Shown piece after piece: positions 19,901 through 26,775 of a DNA stretch of 64,000 bases. Under the pieces are notes generated by a model. The model saw only the letters and a list, made by a program, of their open reading frames with translations, searched no databases and was not told the origin of the DNA. Origin of the DNA: Alphaproteobacteria bacterium (GTDB lineage: Bacteria; Pseudomonadota; Alphaproteobacteria; Reyranellales; Reyranellaceae); contig JAHBYP010000001.1 of assembly GCA_019635875.1 (NCBI GenBank), positions 62,001 to 126,000 of the forward strand, in the 5' to 3' direction. The stretch's first letter is position 1. Every line of letters begins with the position of its first letter. Position numbers and translations under genes: made by a program.

Positions 19901-19948
19901 GCCCAGCGTCAGACTTTCCCGCAATACGGGTTCGAAAGCTGCCGTCAT
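16883..19948 (-). CDS. cas9: Type II-C CRISPR effector nuclease Cas9
   Basis: RNA-guided DNA endonuclease of about 1,021 residues, the compact II-C size. Numbered from the ATG at 19948: RuvC-I LGIDLG with Asp18; an Arg-rich bridge helix around 63-80 (RRQNRLMRRVIKRRRQRM); RuvC-II IHIELARD with Glu492; HNH QVDHILPWSRSG with His575 and Asn589; RuvC-III HHALDAL with His718 and Asp721. All catalytic residues are present. The last ~250 residues form the PAM-interacting region and do not tell the PAM. I prefer the ATG at 19948 (GGGGGA just upstream) over a TTG at 19960. First gene of cas9-cas1-cas2; there is no csn2 or cas4, which supports II-C. Confidence 0.97.
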   Translation of the reverse strand: MTAAFEPVLRESLTLGIDLGIASCGWAMIEGADSGDGRIIAMGVRCFDAPETAKERTPTNQIRRQNRLMRRVIKRRRQRMNGVRALLKSHGLLTDDSKKVLAMGLNPWTLRAEALNRPLEGPELAVALGHIAKHRGFKSNSKRDRGKNANEESSKMLGAIERTREHLKDWRTVGEMFAKDATYAARKRNRDGNFDRSILRDDLEREVVLIFDRQRRMGNAIANPDLQRQFIETAFFQRPLQDSDDRVGFCPFESDERRAAKHSPSFERFRLASRLCTLSVRYAGGERTLTAGEISLAMADFGAPGIKLTYKRLRGLLKLGDGDSFDVPREEEGKREIASRSSDQAAGTKAFRNVLGDAWKTLLNQPDKVDRAAAIITFREAPESIRKGLEEIDFEPLVLEALMKGVVEGDFATFRGAGHISAKAARNILPHLMRGLVYSEACTASGYDHARRPETDLSAIGNPVARKALGEAVRQVRAIVREYGLPGAIHIELARDVGKSKEERDKITSGIEKRNKAKDRLREEYRGTVGREAANAEDLLRFELWKEQAGRCFYSDSEIHPDWIVSSDNRVQVDHILPWSRSGDDSFINKTLCIAKENQDKKGLTPFEWFKQVRTEEAWEAFATRVETNKAFKGRKKRNYLLRDAKVLEEKFRPRNLTDTQYATRLLADMLRGMYPVDGSRRVFTRPGALTDRLRRAWGVQGLKKDKDGKRIPDDRHHALDALIVAATTEGALNRLTRAAQIEEERGSSRFIAKFPMPWPNFKEDVDALFPHIFVSRAERGRVRGEAHAATIRAIGKDENGPVVHERKSVETLNEKDLDRIKDAERNHRVVSALRDWVMAGKPKDRPPLSPKGDPIRKVSLTTNKKADVLIRDGAADRGEMVRVDVFRKPNRRGTTEYFLVPVYPHQVASKEDFPQAPSAYVRGGGEEEPLTADHEFLFSLSQLSFLEIEKQDGTCIHGYFRALDRNTGAIKISPHDTLQAMITGIGARSLKVFRKFQVDRLGRRHEIQRETRTWRGVACT

Positions 19949-19974
19949 GGAGTCCCCCAACTCGAATTGCTATC

Positions 19975-19980
19975 TTGACG
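19975..19980 (+). promoter_or_regulatory. Possible -35 element for the tracrRNA
   Basis: TTGACG lies about 30 nt before the anti-repeat on the + strand, inside the cas9 leader. No convincing -10 follows at 16-18 nt (weak candidates around TCAAGT or AGTATT), so only the -35 is suggested. Confidence 0.3.
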
Positions 19981-20003
19981 CAGACGGGCGATGGTGCTCA
20001 AGT

Positions 20004-20095
20004 ATTTGTGGGAAGTCGGTTGGGAAACCACGGTAAAGTGGTTATCCACTGAAGGTTCAAACCCCGGACGTGGAAACGCGCTCCGGGGTTTTCCT
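20004..20095 (+). ncRNA. tracrRNA
   Basis: The anti-repeat at 20008-20033 (GTGGGAAGTCGG, TT, GGGAAACCACGG) is complementary to repeat positions 2-27, with one U-U mismatch and one terminal G-U wobble. It is followed by a small hairpin AGTGG TTAT CCACT (20037-20050), a single-stranded linker, and an intrinsic terminator: CCCCGGA (20062-20068) paired with TCCGGGG (20082-20088), then TTTT. This is the usual order of a tracrRNA: duplex with crRNA, nexus-like hairpin, terminal hairpin. It is divergent from cas9 and lies about 60 bp upstream of its start. The exact 5' end is inferred. Confidence 0.92.
20062..20092 (+). terminator. tracrRNA terminator hairpin
   Basis: Seven-base-pair CCCCGGA/TCCGGGG stem and TTTT tail closing the tracrRNA. 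The following 20096-20410 shows no gene or clear element. Confidence 0.85.
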
Positions 20096-20410
20096 CATTT
20101 GGGGCTGCGATGAGGTGAGCGTTCAGATGCAACGCTCAGTTGCTGACCGTTGCAGCTAATCCGTTGGCCTTTGGAAGGGTATGGTGCGTGCAAGGCTTCG
20201 CGCGTTAGGCGTAGAAGCGCGCTGATGTGGCACGCTGCGGGCTGCGAGCGCCAACCACGCATGACCGCGTGAATCGGACCGCGTAACAGACGGCAATTTT
20301 GCCGATTCCATCGGCATCGGAATGCCCTGTTCGACACCGCTAGGGGTTTAAATCGCGCCCTCCACGCCACAGGCGTACACCCGCTCCAGCACCAACCGCT
20401 GGAGTCCCCG

Positions 20411-21241
20411 ATGCCCCGTGCCCGTCTGATCCCGCCCGAATTCTGGACCACGGAGGCGGTCGTCGACTGCGCGCCGATGGCCCGCCTGCTGCTGCTCGGG
20501 CTCAGCAACTTCGCCGACGATTTCGGCGTGCTGCCGCTGCGGCCGCGCACCTTGCGCCTGCAGGTCTTCCCCGGCGATTCGCTCGACGACGAGGCCGTGC
20601 GCGTCCTGATCGAGGAGCTGGCGGCGCGCGGCCTGGTGCGCCGCTACACGGTCGAGGACGTGGAATACCTGTCGATCGTCGACTGGGCGGTCCACCAGCG
20701 CGTCGGCAAGCGCGCCCGGCGCCGCTACCCGGCGCCCGACCATGGCGAACCCCATAGCAATCCATCGCAAGGCCCCGAGCCGGTCGCCGCCGAACCACCG
20801 CCGCCTGCGCCCGAAGCCGCCGCCTGCGATGCCGCGGCCGCGACGCCCGACCATAGCAATCCATTGCAAAGCCCCGAGCTGGCCGCCGAGGATCCGCCGC
20901 CCGCGCGCGAAGCCGCCGCCTGCGCTGCGACGGCCACGATGGCAGACCATAGCAATCCATCGCAGAGCCCCGGGCCGGTCGCGGCCGCGAACGACGACGC
21001 GGCCGAGGCCGCCTGGCACCAGGCCGTCGCCTCGGCGGTGCGGCGCAGCTGGGGCGCCGACCTGCCCGCCGACCTGCCGCTGCATGCCGCGCGCTGGCGC
21101 GCCGAGGGCCGCGACCTCGCGCGCGACGTGCTGCCGGCGGTCCGCAGGGTCGTGCGCGCCGCCGTCGAGCTCAACCGCCCGCTGCACCTCGCCCTGGCCG
21201 ACGCCGCCATGGCAAACCATGGCAATCGGGCCGCGGCGTGA
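20411..21241 (+). CDS. Phage-replication-initiator-like protein with internal repeats
   Basis: A 276-residue protein. The N-terminal ~100 residues (RLIPPEFWTTEAVVDCAPMARLLLLGL, NFADDFGVLPLRPRTLRLQVFP, LIEELAARGLVRRY) match the winged-helix N-domain seen in phage replisome-organiser proteins. The middle is a low-complexity Ala/Pro/Glu linker with a unit of about 33 residues repeated (each copy has HSNPSQ or HSNPLQ, then PEPVAA-like, PPP.P..AAAC). The C-terminal ~80 residues are helical, possibly for helicase loading. No other phage genes lie nearby, so it may be a domesticated or stranded phage gene. GGAG lies upstream of the ATG. Confidence 0.6.
   Translation: MPRARLIPPEFWTTEAVVDCAPMARLLLLGLSNFADDFGVLPLRPRTLRLQVFPGDSLDDEAVRVLIEELAARGLVRRYTVEDVEYLSIVDWAVHQRVGKRARRRYPAPDHGEPHSNPSQGPEPVAAEPPPPAPEAAACDAAAATPDHSNPLQSPELAAEDPPPAREAAACAATATMADHSNPSQSPGPVAAANDDAAEAAWHQAVASAVRRSWGADLPADLPLHAARWRAEGRDLARDVLPAVRRVVRAAVELNRPLHLALADAAMANHGNRAAA
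20752..20980 (+). repeat. Three direct repeats inside the phage-like gene
   Basis: The block CCATAGCAATCCAT followed by CGCAAGGCCCCGAG-like sequence recurs at about 20752, 20851 and 20947 (99- and 96-bp spacing). A weaker echo, CCATGGCAAT, is near 21219. Both the DNA and the protein repeat. Confidence 0.8.
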
Positions 21242-21253
21242 TCATCCTCATGC

Positions 21254-21372
21254 CTTCCCCCGGAGGGGGAAGGTGCCCGAAGGGCGGAAGGGGGATGTCG
21301 AAGACGGACACCGGCTTCGTTGAGGCATCCCCCATCCGGCGCTGCGCGCCACCTTCCCCCTCCGGGGGAAGG
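21254..21372. repeat. Family A palindromic intergenic repeat, copy 3
   Basis: Full-length copy with CTTCCCCCGGAGGGGGAAGG arms. The left half is the CCCGAAGGGCGG type and the right half the GCGCTGCGCGCC type, the reverse order of copy 1. Confidence 0.9.
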
Positions 21373-21467
21373 TAAGGTTGAAGCCCAAGACCTTGGAACG
21401 GCGCGCCGTTGTGCCTGTCGCGCGCGGTTTGTCATGATGGCCGGATAACCGGAAGGACCCCACGCCC

Positions 21468-22445
21468 ATGAAGCTCGCCATCCTCGACGACTACCAGAAC
21501 ATCGCCCTGGGCTATGGCGACTGGGACCGGCTGCGCGCGCGCGGCGTCGAGGTGACGGCCTTCGACCGCCATCTCGGCGAGCCGGACGAGGCGGCCAGGG
21601 CGCTGGCGCCGTTCGACCTCGTGCTGCTGATGCGCGAGCGCCAGCCGTTTCCCAAGGCGCTGATCGATCGGCTGCCCAACCTGAAGTTCGTCACGCTCAC
21701 CGGCTCGCGCGCGCCCAGCATGGATCTCGCGGCGCTCACCGCGCGCGGCATCCCGGTCAGCAACACCGGCGCCGGCGGCTCGAGCGCGCCCACCGCGGAG
21801 CTGAGCTGGGCGCTGATCATGGACGCCACGCGCCACGTCACGGCCGGCGACCGGCTGGTGCGCAAGGGCGGCTGGCACAAGGGCCTGCCGATGGGTTTCG
21901 CGCTGGAGGGCAAGCGGCTGGGCGTGATCGGCCTGGGCAAACTGGGCTCGCGCGTCGCGCGCTACGCGAAGGCCTTCGACATGGAGGTGGTGGCCTGGAG
22001 CCAGAACCTCACGGCGGACAAGGCGGCGGAGGCCGGCGCGACGCTGGTGAGCAAGGACGAGCTGCTGGCGACGTCGGACGTGATCACCATTCATATGATC
22101 CTGAGCGGCCGCACGCGCGGGCTGATCGGCGCGGCGGATTTCGCCAGGATGAAGCGGGGCGTGATCTTCGTGAACACCTCGCGCGGGCCGATCGTCGAGG
22201 AGGCCGCGCTGGTCGCGGCGCTGAAGAGCGGCCACGTCGCCTCGGCCGGGCTCGACGTCTACGACGTCGAGCCGATGCGGCCGGGCCATGCGCTCGTCGA
22301 GCTCGACAACGTCGTGCTGTCGCCGCATCTGGGCTACGTCGTCGAGCCGGCCTTCCGCGCCTTCTACGCCGATGCGATCGAGAACTTCCTCGCCTGGCTC
22401 GACGGCAAGCCGATCCGCGTCATGAACCCCGAGACGGTGAAATGA
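21468..22445 (+). CDS. D-2-hydroxyacid dehydrogenase family protein
   Basis: A 325-residue NAD-dependent dehydrogenase. An N-terminal catalytic subdomain (MKLAILDDYQNIALGYGDW) is followed by the Rossmann motif VIGLGKLGSRVA, the substrate-binding/catalytic Arg in NTSRGPIVEE, the Glu in LDVYDVEP and the catalytic His in LSPHLGYV. Length fits the SerA/D-lactate dehydrogenase superfamily without the ACT domain of long SerA, so the substrate is uncertain. GGAAGGA lies before the ATG. Flanked on both sides by family A repeats and apparently transcribed alone. Confidence 0.88.
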   Translation: MKLAILDDYQNIALGYGDWDRLRARGVEVTAFDRHLGEPDEAARALAPFDLVLLMRERQPFPKALIDRLPNLKFVTLTGSRAPSMDLAALTARGIPVSNTGAGGSSAPTAELSWALIMDATRHVTAGDRLVRKGGWHKGLPMGFALEGKRLGVIGLGKLGSRVARYAKAFDMEVVAWSQNLTADKAAEAGATLVSKDELLATSDVITIHMILSGRTRGLIGAADFARMKRGVIFVNTSRGPIVEEAALVAALKSGHVASAGLDVYDVEPMRPGHALVELDNVVLSPHLGYVVEPAFRAFYADAIENFLAWLDGKPIRVMNPETVK

Positions 22446-22449
22446 TTCC

Positions 22450-22568
22450 CTTCCCCCGGAGGGGGAAGGTGCCCGAAGGGCGGAAGGGGGATGCCTCAAC
22501 GACTCCGATGTCCGTCTTCCACATCCCCCTTCCGTCGCTCCGCGCCACCTTCCCCCTCCGGGGGAAGG
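22450..22568. repeat. Family A palindromic intergenic repeat, copy 4
   Basis: Begins within 5 bp of the dehydrogenase stop and lies between convergent genes. Its stem could act as a bidirectional transcript end. Confidence 0.9.
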
Positions 22569-22627
22569 CAAAACGCAAACAGCCCGGCGGTGTGGCCGGG
22601 CTGTCTTCGTCTCGGCGGGCGAGGCGG

Positions 22628-23053
22628 TCAGTCGCGCAGGTTCTGCGTCCAGCCGTCGTTGTCGCCGGTGTCGACCTGGAAGAACATGCGCCGGTACTTG
22701 TCCGGCGGGCAGAGGTCGGAGGTGATGGTGAAGGGCTGGCGGCTGACGCAGATCGGGATGTTGCCCTTCCACTCCTTGTTGACGTTCTTGTTCTGGCCGT
22801 AGAGCAGGTAGTAGCGGTACTGGAGCTTGCCGCTCCACAGCACGGCGCATTCGCCCTTGGCGAACTTGTACCAGCCCTCCGAGATGATGATGTGGCCGCC
22901 CTGGGCGTTCTTCTTGCCGGTGTTCAGCGCCTTGGCCACCTCGATGTCGACCGAGGACAGATTGCAGAGCCGGAAGCTGTTCTGCGCCTGGGCTCCCCCC
23001 GATATCGCCATGGCGCCGATCACGCCGGCGACGATCGCCAGTTTACGAAGCAT
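22628..23053 (-). CDS. DUF1036 family exported protein
   Basis: A 141-residue protein with a clear signal peptide (LRKLAIVAGVIGAMAISGGAQAQ). The DUF1036 pattern follows: an opening strand FRLCNLSSVDIEVA, then ISEGWYKFAKGECAVLW, a YRYYLLYG block and paired cysteines (PICVSRQPFTI and DLCPPDK). The family is common in Alphaproteobacteria, is exported, and has no assigned function. Monocistronic, ending next to repeat A4. Confidence 0.8.
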   Translation of the reverse strand: MLRKLAIVAGVIGAMAISGGAQAQNSFRLCNLSSVDIEVAKALNTGKKNAQGGHIIISEGWYKFAKGECAVLWSGKLQYRYYLLYGQNKNVNKEWKGNIPICVSRQPFTITSDLCPPDKYRRMFFQVDTGDNDGWTQNLRD

Positions 23054-23163
23054 CGATCCTCTCCCTCTCGACTGTCGCCCTGCCGGTCCGGCAGACCCCG
23101 GATGGGGTTCACCCCAATACCCCGATCATACTCGCCTTTGCGCGTATCGCCAGAATCTCGTGA

Positions 23164-24270
23164 TCAGAGACCCGTCAGGCGGTCGACCTCGGCGTCGCTC
23201 AGCCCGACCAGACGGGCGGTGTCGCGCAGCTGGCCCCAGGTCGTCTCGTCGACCGGCACGCCCCGGGCCAGCCGGTCGGCGCGCCGGGCGCGCTCGGGCT
23301 CGCCCGGGGTCAGCACCTGCTCGACGCCGGGCTGCGGCCTGGCCGACTTCACCCAGGCGATGAAGTCTTGCGAGTCCTTGCGCCAGATGCTCTCGCCGCC
23401 GAGCTTCGCGGGGTCGATGATCACCGACAGCATGTTGTTGACGATGTCGCCCGGCGGGCCCTTGGTGGTCTCCGGCGTCGCCGTCATGCCGCCGGTCAGC
23501 GCGCCCGAGAGGATGTCGCAGATCACCGCCAGCCCGCCGCCCTTGTGCAGGCCGAAGGGCAGGATGGCGCCGAACGGGCCGTTGCCCCACATCACCCCGG
23601 GATCGGCGGTGTGGTTGCCCTCGTGGTCGATCAACAGGCCGGGCTCCATCTCCTCGCGCTTGTTGTAGGCCACGCGCACCTTGCCCATGGCGACCTGGCT
23701 GGTGGCGAAGTCGAGCACGATGTGCTGGCCGTTCTCGCCCGGGATGGTGCAGCAATAGGGGTTGGTCGAGAAGCGCGCCTCCGCACCGCCGAACGGCGCG
23801 ACCAGCGGCTTGTGGCCGTGCACGTTGACGTAGTGCATCGAGACCATGCCGGCATCGGCGCAGCGCTCGCCCCAGGCGCCGATGCGGCCGATGTGATGGC
23901 AGTTGCGCAGGCCGACGACGCAGACGCCGAACTGGCGGGCGCGCTCGATGCCGAAATCCATCGCCTCGCCGGCGACCACCTGGCCGTAGCCCTTGCCGCC
24001 GTCGACGGTGATCACCGCGCCGTTGTCGACGACGATGCGGGCATGCCAGTTGCGCTTGCAGTTGCCGGCGCGCGCGTTCTCGATGTAGCGCGGGATCATG
24101 CCGACGCCGTGGCTGTCGTGGCCGTAGAGATTGGCCAGCACCAGATTCTCGGCGACGATCCTCGCCTCGCCGGGCTCGCTGCCCTCCTTCTCGCAGATCG
24201 CCCGGATATACGCCGTCAACCGCTCGGCGTTGACCCTGACCTCGCCGACCTTGCCCGCACTCGCCGCCAT
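23164..24270 (-). CDS. Malate/L-lactate dehydrogenase-type oxidoreductase (Ldh2 family)
   Basis: A 368-residue NAD(P)-dependent dehydrogenase of the Ldh2/YlbC/ureidoglycolate group. Hallmarks are the conserved NLYGHDSHGVGMIPRY with catalytic His, the RNCHHIGRIGAWGE stretch, the STNPYCCTIPG loop, and LPFGLHKGGGLA. The substrate among 2-oxo/2-hydroxy acids cannot be told. I use the ATG at 24270 with AAGGA upstream; a GTG 8 codons earlier would give 376 residues. An enoyl-CoA hydratase lies upstream on the same strand but is separated by repeat A5. Confidence 0.88.
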   Translation of the reverse strand: MAASAGKVGEVRVNAERLTAYIRAICEKEGSEPGEARIVAENLVLANLYGHDSHGVGMIPRYIENARAGNCKRNWHARIVVDNGAVITVDGGKGYGQVVAGEAMDFGIERARQFGVCVVGLRNCHHIGRIGAWGERCADAGMVSMHYVNVHGHKPLVAPFGGAEARFSTNPYCCTIPGENGQHIVLDFATSQVAMGKVRVAYNKREEMEPGLLIDHEGNHTADPGVMWGNGPFGAILPFGLHKGGGLAVICDILSGALTGGMTATPETTKGPPGDIVNNMLSVIIDPAKLGGESIWRKDSQDFIAWVKSARPQPGVEQVLTPGEPERARRADRLARGVPVDETTWGQLRDTARLVGLSDAEVDRLTGL

Positions 24271-24342
24271 CACCCGCTTCCTTCCCTTACGCACTCTTGG
24301 CCGCGAGGCTACGCAACGCGATGCCGTTCATGCAATCACTAC

Positions 24343-24467
24343 CTTCCCCCGGAGGGGGAAGGTGGCGCGCGCAGCGCGACGGAAGGGGGATGTCGAAGAC
24401 GGACTCCTGCGTTCGTCTTCGACATCCCCCATCCGCCCTTCGGGCACCTTCCCCCTCCGGGGGAAGG
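24343..24467. repeat. Family A palindromic intergenic repeat, copy 5
   Basis: Full copy between two same-strand genes. The centre has matching GATGTCGAAGACGGAC and CGTCTTCGACATC arms, so most of the element can fold into one long hairpin. Confidence 0.9.
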
Positions 24468-24474
24468 TAAGCGG

Positions 24475-25266
24475 TCAACTCGGATACCAGCCGGGCTTGC
24501 GCCTCTCGACGAAGCTGGCTAGGCCTTCGGCGGCCTCGTCGGTCTGGCGCTTGGCGGCGTGCTCGCGCACCAGCGTCGCCACGGCCTCGGCGTCGAGCAG
24601 CGAGCACGCCACCGCCAGGCTGCGCCGCTTGGTCTGCGCCGTCGCCTCCGGCGCGTTCATCAGGATGGCATCGACGATGCGCGCGCCGGTCGCCTCGAGC
24701 TCGGCGACGGGCACGACCTCGTGCACCAGGCCGACGCGGCGCGCCTCGTGCGCGTCGAAGCGCTCGCCGCTGAGCGCGTAGCGCCGCACCTGCCTGACGC
24801 CCATGGCGTCGACGAGCTGCGGGATGATGATGCCCGCCATCAGGCCCCAGCGCGTCTCGCTGATGGCGAAGAAGGCGTCCTCGGCGGCGACGACGACGTC
24901 GCAGGCGGCGGCGATGCCGGTGCCGCCGCCGATGCAGGCGCCACGGATCAGCGCCACGGTCGGGCAGGGCGCCTCGTTGAGCCGGCGCACCGCCTCGGCG
25001 GTCGCCAGCGAGGCCTGCTCGTTCGCCGCCGCGTCCTGCGCGCGCACGCCGCGGATCCACGCCAGGTCGGCGCCGGCCTGGAAGTGCCGGCCGTTGCCGC
25101 GCAGCACCGCGGCGCGCAGGCCGGGCGTTCGCTCCAGCGCATCGAGCGCGCGCAACAGGCCCTCGATCAGCGCGCCGTCATAGGCGTTGTTGACCTCGGG
25201 CCGGTTGAAGGTGACGGACGCGACGCCACGCCCATCGACCGTCAAAAGGACTGGATTTTCCGCCAT
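24475..25266 (-). CDS. Enoyl-CoA hydratase/isomerase family protein
   Basis: A 263-residue crotonase-fold protein acting on acyl-CoA thioesters. Visible are NRPEVNNAYDGALIEGL, the CoA/oxyanion region GRHFQAGADLAWI and the second oxyanion loop GACIGGGTGIAAACDVVVA. SETRWGLMAG keeps the catalytic-position Glu. Length is typical of the family. The start at 25266 is chosen because GAGGAG lies 9 nt upstream. It is divergent from an MFS carrier with only 55 bp between starts, so the two share a promoter region. Confidence 0.88.
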   Translation of the reverse strand: MAENPVLLTVDGRGVASVTFNRPEVNNAYDGALIEGLLRALDALERTPGLRAAVLRGNGRHFQAGADLAWIRGVRAQDAAANEQASLATAEAVRRLNEAPCPTVALIRGACIGGGTGIAAACDVVVAAEDAFFAISETRWGLMAGIIIPQLVDAMGVRQVRRYALSGERFDAHEARRVGLVHEVVPVAELEATGARIVDAILMNAPEATAQTKRRSLAVACSLLDAEAVATLVREHAAKRQTDEAAEGLASFVERRKPGWYPS

Positions 25267-25321
25267 CGATACCATCTCCTCACCGGCCATCGTAGCCGCC
25301 GCATCTCAGGGGTTGAAGTTC

Positions 25322-26638
25322 ATGCAGCTCTCGCGCGCCCGCCTGCTGGCGTTCGTTTCGCAGGCGCTGCCGATCGCCGGGCTCGGCCTGCCGATCGTGA
25401 TCTATCTGCCGCCGTTCTACGCCGAGGAGCTCGGCCTGGGGCTGACGGCGGTCGGCTCGATCTTCATGATCACCCGCTTCTTCGACGTCGCCATCGATCC
25501 CGCCTTCGGCCTGTTCGCCGACCGTTACGGCACGCGCTGGGGCCGGCGCAAGCCGTGGATCGCCGCGGCGATACCCATCCTCGCCGTCAGCGTGTGGATG
25601 ATCTTCCTGCCCGCGGGCACGGTGAGCGGCACCTACCTGCTGGTCTGGCTGCTGATCCTCTATGTCGGCTGGACCTGCGCCACGATCTCGATCCTGGCGT
25701 GGAGCGCCGAGCTCGCCACCGACTACGACGCGCGTACCCGTCTGCAGGGCGCCTACCAGGCGATGCTGATGGTCGGCCTGATCGCCGTGCTCGCCGTACC
25801 GGCGCTCTACGAAGCCGCCGGCGAGGCCTCGCTGCGCGAGAAGATGCGCGGCGTCGGCCTCTTCATCGTCGTGCTGCTGGTCCCGACCTTCCTCGCCGCG
25901 CTCGCCTTCGTGCCCGAGGTATCCGTCGCCGAGCGTCCCCATGTCGACTGGCGCGGCGTGCTCTTCGCGCTGTGGCGCAGCCGGCCGCTGCGCCGCCTGC
26001 TGCTCGCCGACCTGCTGATCGGCCTGTCGAGCGGCGTGTCGGGCTCGCTGGTGATCTTCGTCATCAAGGACGCCTTCGCGCTCGGCCAGCGCTCCGGCGT
26101 GCTGATGCTGGCCTATTTCGTCGCCGGCTGCGTCGCGATCCCGCTCTGGGTGAAGCTCGGCGCGAAGTTCGAGAAGCACTCCACCTTGATCTGGGCGCAG
26201 CTCTACAGCGTCGTGCTGCTGCCGGCGTTCTTCCTGCTGGAGCCCGGTAATTTCGCGCTGACACTGCTCGTGCTGGTGCTGTTCGGCCTGCCCTATGCCT
26301 CGCACCGCTTCCTGATGAAGGCGATGATGGCCGACATCACCGACGAGGACCAGGTCACCACCGGCCGCATGCAGGCCGGCGTCTACTTCTCGCTGCTCGC
26401 CAGCACCGAGAAGATCGGCCTGGCGCTGGCCGTGGGCGTGACCTACGCGCTGCTCGACCTCGTGGGCTTCAAGACCGGCGTGGCCAACGACAAGGCAGCG
26501 ATCGACGGCCTGCTCTGGGTCTTCGTCGCCCTGCCCACCGCGCTGCACGTGCTGTGCGCGCTCGCGCTGTGGCGCTTCCCGCTCGGCCGCGAACGCCAAC
26601 GCGCGCTGCGCCGGCAGATCGAGGGGGCGGGGGTGTAG
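25322..26638 (+). CDS. MFS transporter, GPH/MelB-like (MFS_2)
   Basis: A 438-residue inner-membrane carrier with about 12 helices. The family signature after helix 2, FFDVAIDPAFGLFADRYGTRWGRRKPWI, is that of glycoside-pentoside-hexuronide:cation symporters, followed by ATISILAWSAELATDYDARTR. The second half has SHRFLMKAMMADITDEDQ, also typical. Despite the family name, many members of this branch carry non-sugar substrates. Divergent from the crotonase gene and ending 10 bp before repeat A6. Confidence 0.85.
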   Translation: MQLSRARLLAFVSQALPIAGLGLPIVIYLPPFYAEELGLGLTAVGSIFMITRFFDVAIDPAFGLFADRYGTRWGRRKPWIAAAIPILAVSVWMIFLPAGTVSGTYLLVWLLILYVGWTCATISILAWSAELATDYDARTRLQGAYQAMLMVGLIAVLAVPALYEAAGEASLREKMRGVGLFIVVLLVPTFLAALAFVPEVSVAERPHVDWRGVLFALWRSRPLRRLLLADLLIGLSSGVSGSLVIFVIKDAFALGQRSGVLMLAYFVAGCVAIPLWVKLGAKFEKHSTLIWAQLYSVVLLPAFFLLEPGNFALTLLVLVLFGLPYASHRFLMKAMMADITDEDQVTTGRMQAGVYFSLLASTEKIGLALAVGVTYALLDLVGFKTGVANDKAAIDGLLWVFVALPTALHVLCALALWRFPLGRERQRALRRQIEGAGV

Positions 26639-26648
26639 CGACATCTAC

Positions 26649-26766
26649 CTTCCCCCGGAGGGGGAAGGTGCCCGAAGGGCGGATGGGGATGTCGAAGACG
26701 GACACCGAGTGCGTTGAGACATCCCCCATCCGTCGCTCCGCGCCACCTTCCCCCTCCGGGGGAAGG
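26649..26766. repeat. Family A palindromic intergenic repeat, copy 6
   Basis: Fills the gap between two convergent stops. CCCGAAGGGCGG-type left half; right half with GTCGCTCCGCGCC. Confidence 0.9.
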
Positions 26767-26775
26767 TAAGACCGA

